Shown piece after piece: positions 55,331 to 64,000 of a stretch of 64,000 nucleotides of DNA (position 1 is the first letter of the stretch; each line of letters starts with the position of its first letter). The notes under the pieces are model-generated. The model made no database searches and was not told the origin of the DNA. It saw nothing but the letters and a program-made list of their open reading frames with translations. A program made the translations under genes and the position numbers. Origin of the DNA: Thysanoteuthis rhombus (Eukaryota; Mollusca; Cephalopoda; Oegopsida; Thysanoteuthidae); NCBI GenBank assembly GCA_963457665.1, contig OY735220.1, positions 34,629,194-34,693,193 of the forward strand, read 5' to 3'.

Positions 55331-55469
55331 TTTGTTCATTCTCTGTCCATATCTGCCGTGTTTGTTTCTAACGCAGATGGTTATATTATCAAAAATGTAT
55401 ATATAATCCAATAAAATTTTTATGAATGCGTTGCGCTATTTGTAATCTTTTTTTTTTGGAAAACTTTTT

Positions 55470-55615
55470 TGTCACGGAGAATAAGTCACTCAGCCTAGAG
55501 AGCGTGAATCGGATAAACAACTAAAGAAAATTCAGGCTGTTTAGCACAATGATAAAGAACAACACTACATTGGAGCAACTAACTCATCGGTCATAGGTAG
55601 CAGCATTTCATAGAT
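55470..55615. mobile_element. SINE-3, two fragments head-on
   Basis: 55470-55530 is the tail in minus orientation (GAATAAGTCACTCAGCCTAG, GATAAACAACTAAAG). It is directly followed by a plus-strand head, GGCTGTTTAGCACAATGATA to GGTCATAGGTAGCAGC (about 55536-55602). The two halves have opposite orientations. Confidence 0.45.
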
Positions 55616-55631
55616 ACACAGACGCACATAC

Positions 55632-55632
55632 A

Positions 55633-55697
<65 letters not shown>
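55632..55697. repeat. Compound (CA)n(TA)n microsatellite
   Basis: CA run to 55668, TA run to 55696. Confidence 0.95.
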
Positions 55698-55699
<2 letters not shown>

Positions 55700-55784
55700 G
55701 AGGTTATTTCTCATAACTGTCGTGTTGGAAGAAGCCAGTAGACTGTGAATAAATCAAATGAGAATTTGGTGTGAGAACGGCTGT

Positions 55785-55955
55785 TTAGGCTTACTGATGG
55801 CTATTTAGCTCAGTGATAAGAGCATCGCTACGTTGAAGCTGGTATCCTTTCGATTGCTGGTTGGATTCTTGTTGCAGCCCCATTTTCTTTGATTGTTTAT
55901 TCTATTTATGCTGTCTAGGGAAAGTGATACATTAACCGTGTAATAACAGAAGATC
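55785..55955 (+). mobile_element. SINE-3, copy 3 (best head)
   Basis: The tRNA-like head begins GGCTATTTAGCTCAGTGATA with a good A-box (TAGCTCAGTGATAAGAGC). It has B-box GGTTGGATTC near 55858-55867 and closes with TTGCAGCC. The tail TTTATTCTATTTATGCTGTC TAGGGAAAGTGATACAT is shared with the other copies. Confidence 0.65.
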
Positions 55956-56023
55956 ATTGCGAATAGGTTTGTATATAATACATATATATGTACACATGAA
56001 TACCCATTCTGCTTTATATAAGC

Positions 56024-56025
<2 letters not shown>

Positions 56026-56100
<75 letters not shown>
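56026..56100. repeat. (TA)n microsatellite
   Basis: TA run directly abutting the second hammerhead-bearing repeat. Confidence 0.95.
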
Positions 56101-56102
<2 letters not shown>

Positions 56103-56342
56103 GTGTACTTTATAGAGTGAGACAGACTCGGGAGTGAAGTTTTTGGTGGTAAGGTTTATTAATCCTTATATGTCAATAGTCCATACATGTTTCGGGATTT
56201 CTCCCATCATCAGTGGTGCGTGTTGTGTGAGTGTGGATTAAAATGTACCATGTGGAACCAGAGTCCACTGCCAGGGACTATGCATTGTGGGTAAGTTTTG
56301 TTGTCAGGGCTACTAGATGCCTCCTGCTGAATGTAAGAATGA
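56101..56342 (-). mobile_element. Hammerhead-bearing dispersed repeat, copy 2
   Basis: The reverse complement is nearly identical to 5306-5546, from ATTCTTACATTCAGCAGGAG to AAAGTACACAT. In minus orientation its 3' end abuts a (TA)n tract, as in copy 1. The minus frame QCIVPGSGLWFHMVHFN is open in part but short. Confidence 0.65.
56181..56216 (-). ncRNA. Hammerhead-ribozyme-like core, copy 2
   Basis: On the minus strand: CCA, CTGATGA (56213-56207), extra T, GGGA-GAAA-TCCC hairpin (56205-56194), GAAA, ACATGT, A, TGG. Helix II is unchanged, but its loop is GAAA (a GNRA tetraloop) rather than AGAA as in copy 1. CCA/TGG pairing is conserved. Confidence 0.45.
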
Positions 56343-56908
56343 CCAGCAGGTATTGGGATTTTGGTAAAGCAGCAGCAGTTTGTCTTGGGGAGGGCAGAGT
56401 GTGTCAAGGTAGGGGGTAGTGATGTGGAGATGGATGTTTTGGTATGATTGGGATAGTGTAGGAGGAGGGGTGGTGGGGTCGAGGAGCTACATAGGTATCA
56501 ACCTTAAAAGTTACTGAAAATGTTTTGGCTATGAGTTGAACAGGGGTTATAACAGGCTAAGGTGAAGTTTTTCCTATGGGTCTAGGTGACTTTGAAGCTT
56601 CCATTATTGAATGTGTCTAAGATGTGGGTGTGAGGATATTAATGGTAGGAGTTGTGTGTATTAGTGTTCTGTGTGGTGAGGGTTGTTCAGTTTAGTATTT
56701 TGATGGTGTGTAGTAGTGTTTTAGTAAGTTTTCTAAACTGCTTACTAGTGTTGGAATCAGGTTTTCTAACCCCCCTTCCATATTTAGTGGTAGGGGGCTT
56801 TCCTCATTTTTTGGTAGAGTGTGTGTGTGGGTTGATGTAGGGGTTACCTGCTGGTCAGGGTGTTTGCCTGGGTCTTCAGGATGCTTTCGAAGGGTCAATG
56901 TGATGGGT
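56343..56908. other. GT-rich unassigned segment
   Basis: G/T-rich plus strand (GGGTGGTGGGGTCG, GTGTGTGGGTTG). It follows the hammerhead repeat and may be more of the same element. Short plus frames (56652-56840) are unsupported. Confidence 0.3.
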
Positions 56909-57050
<142 letters not shown>

Positions 57051-57089
57051 ATGAAATAAGTCTTTTTGTGGACTGACATCAGTCTGGAA

Positions 57090-57500
57090 ATTAAAAAAAT
57101 ATATATTTATATTCTGGAGAATCTGCATTTTATTTTCACTGGGAAACACCTAAAACAGAGTGAAAGAAGTAATCAAAAATATCTATGTTCTGCAGAATGA
57201 AGATGTCATTTCCACACGAAAACTTCTGAAATAGAGTAGAAAAACATCCAGAAACATCTACATTCTGGAAAATCCAGATGTCATTTCCAGTTGGAAACTT
57301 CTTGAGGAGAGTGATAAAAACATAGATTCTAAAGAATCTAAACGTCATTCACAAACCCGACAAAATGAGTCCCTCAAAAGATCAAACAGTTTTTTTCCCC
57401 CAGAAATAGAAATTAAAAATAGTAAAGGCTTTAGCGGACTTCTGATGCCGATTTACAAGTCTGTGGACAAAACCCGGAGCGCTAGAGCATACTTGCATAT
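57090..57500 (+). repeat. Dispersed repeat B, copy 4 with tandem ~65-bp units
   Basis: The 5' part contains three or four units of the type CATTCTGGAAAATCCAGATG, TCATTTCCAGTTGGAAACTT, CTGAAATAGAGTGAAAAA (57110, 57190, 57260, 57320). The 3' part, CAAACCCGACAAAATGAGTC through CGATTTACAAGTCTGTGGAC and CCCGGAGCGCTAGAGCATAC, matches the other copies. Confidence 0.6.
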
Positions 57501-57580
57501 AGAAAGGGTCGGAACCCTTCCGTCGTCCCGGGTAGCAACGGTCGTTCAATTGAGTACAACGACCTTATAACGAGAGTGAT

Positions 57581-57829
57581 ATGGCTTCTGCCACGGCCTT
57601 TGACTTCCCTTGTCACTTCCCACGAAGAACTGACGTCCTCCGTGCAATTCTTGCAAGTCTGAAAGTTGTTGATTCCGGACTTTGTTCTATCAATACATCA
57701 ATGTCAGGAATTCAAGGTTTTCAGTACGCAACATTCGTGAGGTCAACAATTACGACTGAAGGTTGTTTTTTTTTTGGAAGTGGAATCTTGAAACTCACTC
57801 CACTACAACCCAATGGTCAAGTGGTTTAA
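57581..57829 (+). CDS. Short unrecognised ORF
   Basis: The 82-residue frame begins MASATAFDFPCHFPRRTDVL, with balanced composition and a GC-richer first half. No family recognised, no splice or polyadenylation signal assigned. It could be chance or part of an exon. Confidence 0.2.
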   Translation: MASATAFDFPCHFPRRTDVLRAILASLKVVDSGLCSINTSMSGIQGFQYATFVRSTITTEGCFFFGSGILKLTPLQPNGQVV

Positions 57830-57965
57830 CGGTCAGAATAGAAGTGGGACTGCGTAGACAGTTTGCAATAAGAATAATTTAATAAGCAATTATTATTTCT
57901 TTCCAAGGTTAATGATAGGGGAATACCACAAATCGAATGGTTTAATCGCATCGATTACCGTGCAT

Positions 57966-57971
57966 CAATCC

Positions 57972-58010
<39 letters not shown>

Positions 58011-58235
58011 ACAATGTGTTCATATCTATCAATCCATCAATTTATCTATCAATCAATTTATGTATATATCTCCCTATCACAAAGTGTCTATATCTATCTA
58101 TTAATCATAATGTGATTATATCAATCTAAACCTATCTATCTATCTATCTCTCTATATATACAGTGTGCTCGTACACGTGAAAATGAATCTCAATCTGATC
58201 CTATCTATCTATTTATCTATCAATCTGATACACAC
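57966..58235 (+). repeat. (ATCT)n microsatellite cluster
   Basis: ATCT runs at 57970-58010 and 58130-58150 with ATCAATCTAT-type degenerate stretches between. Confidence 0.85.
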
Positions 58236-59095
58236 GTTTTATAGCCCTATATCTTAGCTTGGGCCACAGCTAATACTTCAGTGCCTGACATGCGAAGCTG
58301 TGGTTTGGCTTTCAACCTTAAATCAACAAATCTTATGATTCACCAAAATTCCGTCTGTCCGTCCGTCTGCACGTATGCGACAATCTACTGCAAAACCGCG
58401 AAGGATAACCGAATAAAATTTTCTTTGCTTACCAATGAGACCCCGGGAAATGTTTTTTTTTGACAAATCAGTTCCTGAAAATCCCACCAAATATATTTTA
58501 GGGTCTTACGATGAAAATTCAAAAATGGAAACATTTTTATGTCTGCCTATTTTCAGCTACTGTCCGCTAACTATGCTAAAAATGGCTTATTTCCATAGCA
58601 AGCGGGGACTTTTATCGTTCGTCAAGAGGGGGTGAAAGTAAGACTAGTAGGTACTTTGGAATCGGTCTTGGAGAGGGGCTGTGTGTAAGAAGAATAATGA
58701 CTTTCTTTATATCATGTACGTGCGGAGATCGCAAAAAAAACCCCAGAAAGTCATAGATATAAGTTTTCATGAAAAAATTAAATTGAACAATATTTTATTC
58801 CCGCCAATTTATTTTACTAATTCTAATTTTTGACTGCAATTTATTGTTGTTGTTTTGTCAATCTTAAAGTGAAATCTTGCGTAACTACTCGGCTTGAAAC
58901 AAAATTGTGAAATTTGCTTGTCAAATTCATTCAACTTCTTTAAGAACACAAAACAACGAAATGAACGACAAAAATAAAATACCATTCAAATTTTCTCTGC
59001 ACAAATTGGAAACAAGGACATTAGTCCAACGATACGTCTATATTCCACCTGCCATTACTACTTCAAACACTGAAAAGGTTCATATTCAATATATA
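58236..59095. other. Unassigned sequence
   Basis: 58340-58700 contains TCCGTCTGTCCGTCCGTCTG and AGCAAGCGGGGAC, reminiscent of an old interspersed repeat. Short plus frames (58281-58635, 58907-59248) lack support; the last reads through the TIRS copy. Confidence 0.35.
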
Positions 59096-59098
59096 TGT

Positions 59099-60344
<1,246 letters not shown>

Positions 60345-60378
60345 CTTACCTGGACAACGCCGGGTACCCTAGCTAGTA
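60345..60378 (-). repeat. CCCGGCGTTGTCC terminal motif of a dispersed repeat
   Basis: On the minus strand CTAGCTAGGGTACCCGGCGT continues TGTCCAGG, related to 3519-3560. Confidence 0.45.
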
Positions 60379-60550
60379 TATATATTAATGTAGTGCTCGA
60401 TGGGCGGTGATAACAAGATAGGTGGATCTTTGACTATGCAGTGTTTCAGTGGGAGCGTGAAGTTTACCGAATTGCAAAATGTAAAAATAGACAAGAAATC
60501 GAAAGATATATATATATATATATATACATACATACATACATATATATATA

Positions 60551-60985
<435 letters not shown>

Positions 60986-60988
60986 TTA

Positions 60989-61024
60989 TTATGTCATCCA
61001 CAGACAGCTGTTTCGTTGAAGGAA
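60989..61024 (+). mobile_element. TIRS element, left-TIR fragment
   Basis: TTATGTCATCCACAGACAGC, TGTTTCGTTG is a left end in direct orientation immediately after copy 3, where a right end would be expected. Confidence 0.55.
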
Positions 61025-61141
61025 AACGATGAGATTTATCCAAAACATCGGTAAATTTAATAGACGATATGGAATTACGTAAGTTTGAAAATTCAATTCA
61101 GTTTCCAAACTTTCGTGTTTCTATATTGTCTGTTAAATACT

Positions 61142-61205
61142 CCACACACACACACACACACATGTGTACACACACACACACACATATATATATCTACACA
61201 CACAG
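61142..61205. repeat. (CA)n microsatellite with interruptions
   Basis: CA runs separated by TGTGTA, plus a short TA run. Confidence 0.9.
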
Positions 61206-61307
61206 TATATGTGGTATAAATCAGGCTAGCAGTATAACATAATATAATAATATATTAATAATATAAAGCCATTTCTGAAATGTAATAGATTTATTTCATT
61301 GAGTGCT

Positions 61308-61317
61308 CGATATATAT

Positions 61318-61367
<50 letters not shown>

Positions 61368-61371
61368 GCAC

Positions 61372-61409
<38 letters not shown>
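61308..61409 (+). repeat. Compound (TA)n(GT)n microsatellite
   Basis: TA run to about 61366, a CGCACCC spacer, then a GT run to 61408. Confidence 0.95.
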
Positions 61410-61411
<2 letters not shown>

Positions 61412-61448
61412 CAAGTAGTTGTTTTACTGGGGTTCTGGATTTGAGTGT

Positions 61449-62030
61449 TCTCCATGAGACCCTCAAAAGAAGAAGAAATCAAGCGAAGAATCACACTAGG
61501 ATGGCAAGCCTTTGGCAGAGCTAGCTCAACCTTCAAAAATGATAAGATCCCATTAATCCTAAAGAGAAGGGTGTATAACCAATGCATCCTCCCAATAGTC
61601 ACTTATGGAGCTGAAACATGGAACCTAACCAAGAGACAGACCCGTAAGCTGAGAACCATGCAACGTGCACATGAAAGAATAATGCTGAGCCTCACATGGA
61701 GAGACCACAAGACAGCACAGTACATCCGAGAAAAGACAAGACTTAGGGACATCATAGAATCTATTAAAAATCTCAAATGGCGGTGGGCTGGCCATGTTAC
61801 AAGAATGGTAGACAATCGATGGACATCGCGACTCACAACATGGATCCCCCGAGACCACATGCGCAACCGAGGCCAGCAAAGTGTTAGATGGAGAAACGAG
61901 CTAGACAAGTTCAGGAAGTACTGGCTCCGTGACGCCCATGATAGGGAAGTGTGGCAAATCCTGGGGAAGGTCTATGTCCAACGACGGACGCTAAAAGACT
62001 GATGATGATGATGATGATGATGATGATCAC
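61449..62030 (+). mobile_element. RTE-type LINE 3' end, copy 8, longest intact C-terminal frame
   Basis: Homology to the 24.5-kb copy starts at TCTCCATGAGACCCTC (about 61449). The frame is open without stops to 62002 (185 residues from an ATG at 61445). Blocks in order: PSKEEEIKRRITLGWQAFGR, ASSTFKNDKIPLILKRRVYN, QCILPIVTYGAETWNLTKRQ, RTMQRAHERIMLSLTWRDHK, RDIIESIKNLKWRWAGHVTR, WTSRLTTWIPRDHMRNRG, VRWRNELDKFRKYWLRDAHD, REVWQILGKVYVQRRTLKD. This is the region C-terminal to the reverse transcriptase catalytic core, so it is 5'-truncated and cannot retrotranspose. The stop TGA begins a (GAT)n tail to about 62029. Confidence 0.85.
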
Positions 62031-62067
62031 TACATACATTGTTATGAATGTATACGTGTGTATATAT

Positions 62068-62200
62068 TCAGTGGTGGGGGGAACAAGTATTTGAACGCTG
62101 ACAAAATGTTTATTTAGTATACTTCTTATGCTCACATTGACTTAGAATTCACGCAGGTGATGTATTTTGATACGAGATTGACAATTACTAAGAAAAGAGA
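62068..62200 (+). mobile_element. Possible Tc1/mariner-like terminus
   Basis: TTCAGTGGTGGGGGGAACAA, GTATTTGAACGCTGACAAAA resembles CAGTGGTGG...AAGTATTTGAAC ends of Tc1-like elements. No inverted partner was found before the end of the window, so the boundary is a guess. Confidence 0.35.
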
Positions 62201-62752
62201 ATACATACTCCCAAACATACAATGCAGAATAAGATATATTCGTACAGTTAAATTTTGGAATTCAAAATCTTATTAATCTCTTCGAATCATTTTCAACGAT
62301 TAAAAAAATATTTTGAAAATGTTGACTATCTCTCAGGAGACAGCAAAAGAAGTTAAAATACATCAGTCCATATATTCGTTAATTAAAATGTACCCCCTTT
62401 CTCCGTAAATAATCTGTTACCATGAATAATCAGCACTCGCCAATTGAGGTTCAATTTCCAATGAAAAATGTATTATTCCAAGAATAAATTTATACATACA
62501 AATGTGTATGACAGCTATGTTTCCATACATGATATGGACCTAGATTTTTTAAGTTAACATTTTCGGAAGAAATGCAAATTACACTGATTCTTTTAGGATT
62601 TTAACTACGGCTTCGTAATTACAATTTTCATCGTATCTGCTTGATAAATCACGTAGGTTAGTTGTGCACCAGAATAGAACTGGATTAAAGAATCTGCAAC
62701 GTGTGATTGATCGGACCATTTTCAGAAAATGAAAGAATAATTTATTTTTATT
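62201..62752. other. No feature recognised
   Basis: AT-rich, no coding support. Confidence 0.4.
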
Positions 62753-62755
62753 GTG

Positions 62756-62756
62756 G

Positions 62757-62810
<54 letters not shown>

Positions 62811-62813
62811 GTG
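62756..62813 (+). repeat. (GT)n microsatellite
   Basis: GT run of about 28 units with one GC interruption. Confidence 0.95.
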
Positions 62814-63234
62814 TTTTTTTTCATACCAGTGACAAACGTTGACAGGTTTGAGAATGCAGAAATCTTTTTCTTTCAGACCAAATTTGAAAAAAGTTCAAAG
62901 CATTCATAGGGGAAGGAAAGAAAGTGAGCGTTGATGGAAAAAAGAGAATTTTTTTTTCTAATTCACGTCACTCTACGCCATATTATAGCTTTTTTGTAAT
63001 CAATTCTCGGAATAAAAATAATTACCTGAAAGAAAGAAAAAAAGAAAGAAAGGTCAGAAACGAAGTATAAAACGTTTGTTTGTCATTTGACTATTAGGAA
63101 GAGATATTCAAGAGAAAAAGCAGGTATTACATCTCGAAAATTTATCTATTATCACATCAGCATATTTTTGTTGCATTTCAATGGTTTGGCAACCACCTTT
63201 TTTCGAAAAACTTGCAGCTACAAAACTGCATACT
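62814..63234. other. No feature recognised
   Basis: AT-rich, with a short purine run at 63020-63060. Confidence 0.4.
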
Positions 63235-63335
63235 GTTTACATGTTTGAGATTTGAGGAATGAAATTAGGGGACGTGTTTTTAGGTGTTCAGTATAAATGG
63301 AAGAGATAGGTGTTTGTATCTGTCGAGAATCAGGT
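63235..63335 (+). repeat. Dispersed repeat D, copy 2
   Basis: GTTTACATGTTTGAGATTTG, AGGAATGAAATTAGGGG, then AGAGATAGGTGTTTGTATCT align with 37598-37690. Confidence 0.55.
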
Positions 63336-63659
63336 CGGTCTAAAAATTCTTTTGAAAAGGCGGTTGGCAAACATCGAAATGCATCAAAAACATGCTCACG
63401 TGAGAAATAAGAAAAATTGTGATGTAACACCTGTTTTATTTTTAATGCAATAATCATTTTTTTTCGTTTCGGACGTTTTAATAGGGATTAACTAGAGAAA
63501 TTGATTGGAAACATAGTTTTATAACAGAAAAAATGTTGTCAAAAGCTGTCGAAAATGTCGCAGGTTTTGAACAGGGTCTGTTTATTTTTGTTTTTTTTCA
63601 TAATGGAATAAAAAGACTTGAGATGTATTTCATTTTGTTTATCAATTTATTAGTATTAA

Positions 63660-64000
63660 ATATTCATCTCTTTTGTCTTTGTATTATTTTTTCCTTTTCT
63701 CTCTCTTTTTTCTCACAGTATTTCCTTTGTTTTCTCTATCTCTTTTCTCTCTTTTTACCTACTTTTCTTCTTCCTTCTTTTCCTATATGTTCTCTCTGAA
63801 TCTTATTTATCTTCCTCGTCTTTTTTATCTTTCAGTTTCCTTTTTTTCTCCACAAAGTTTCTTTTGTATCACTTTCCTACGTTTTTCTCTAATTTCTTCT
63901 CCTCGTCTCTCTCTCCCTCTCACTCTTTCTTTCTCTTGTTTGTTGCACTCTTGTCTCTTTTCCTCTAAGTTTTCTCTTGTCTCTCTCTTTGATTTTTTTC
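63660..64000 (+). repeat. Polypyrimidine (CTTT/CTCT) tract
   Basis: Pyrimidine-rich strand continuing to the window end. Phe/Leu/Ser-rich frames are artefacts. Confidence 0.85.

Noticed and set aside
62068-62830. A complete Tc1-like element from 62.07 kb to the CATACCAGTGACAAAC word near 62.82 kb
   Set aside because: The right-hand word is not an inverted copy of the left terminus, and no transposase frame lies between.

Overview
This window looks like intergenic or intronic DNA from an animal nuclear genome. It is AT-rich and crowded with microsatellites, truncated retroelements, tRNA-derived short repeats and small inverted-repeat elements. I found no complete host gene, no operon structure, no rRNA gene, no functional tRNA gene and no CRISPR array. 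RTE-type LINE fragments with (GAT)n tails, tRNA-derived SINEs, very long (TA)n tracts and ATCT/GATA arrays fit a large lophotrochozoan genome. A mollusc, possibly a cephalopod, is my best guess; that is inference from repeat style, not a sequence match.

Layout. 0-12 kb: a small foldback-like element, microsatellites, a DR4 cluster of nuclear-receptor half-sites (3.9 kb), a repeat carrying a hammerhead-like core (5.3-5.5 kb), a CRE-bearing GC-richer segment (6.0-6.3 kb), a polypurine tract, a minisatellite (8.4 kb), two copies of a tRNA-derived SINE (8.9 and 9.6 kb) and a degenerate minus-strand LINE (11 kb). 12-24 kb: a tandem pair of a second tRNA-like repeat, GATA and pyrimidine tracts, and dispersed repeats A, B and C. 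24-36 kb: four LINE 3' ends, one with its 5' part inverted, and several diverged tandem duplications. 36-48 kb: an isolated reverse transcriptase fragment, a Tc1-like MITE, a TIR element with a tRNA-like core, a foldback candidate and another LINE end. 48-64 kb: the densest (TA)n region, tRNA-derived SINEs, a second hammerhead-bearing copy in inverse orientation, several TIR-element copies and the best preserved LINE end (61.45-62.03 kb).

The only recognisable protein coding is reverse transcriptase debris: motif A (a ...DFKKAFDSV-type block) at 24.4 and 38.2 kb, and the C-terminal domain of the same kind of element at seven other places. A few moderately protein-like open frames (41.5, 47.1 and 57.6 kb) are reported with low confidence because I cannot name them.

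The most interesting observations are: (1) two copies of a roughly 240-bp repeat, each with a hammerhead-ribozyme-like core whose helices are kept while the loop varies; (2) eleven exact copies of the palindrome TGACGTCA, where about one is expected by chance; (3) a LINE insertion with twin-priming geometry; (4) a 375-bp element with about 57-bp TIRs around a tRNA-like core, repeatedly bordering (TA)n tracts; (5) a roughly 480-bp ORF-less repeat present about ten times. Family names A to E, SINE-1 to SINE-3 and TIRS are labels made up for this window. All homologies were judged by eye, so boundaries are approximate.
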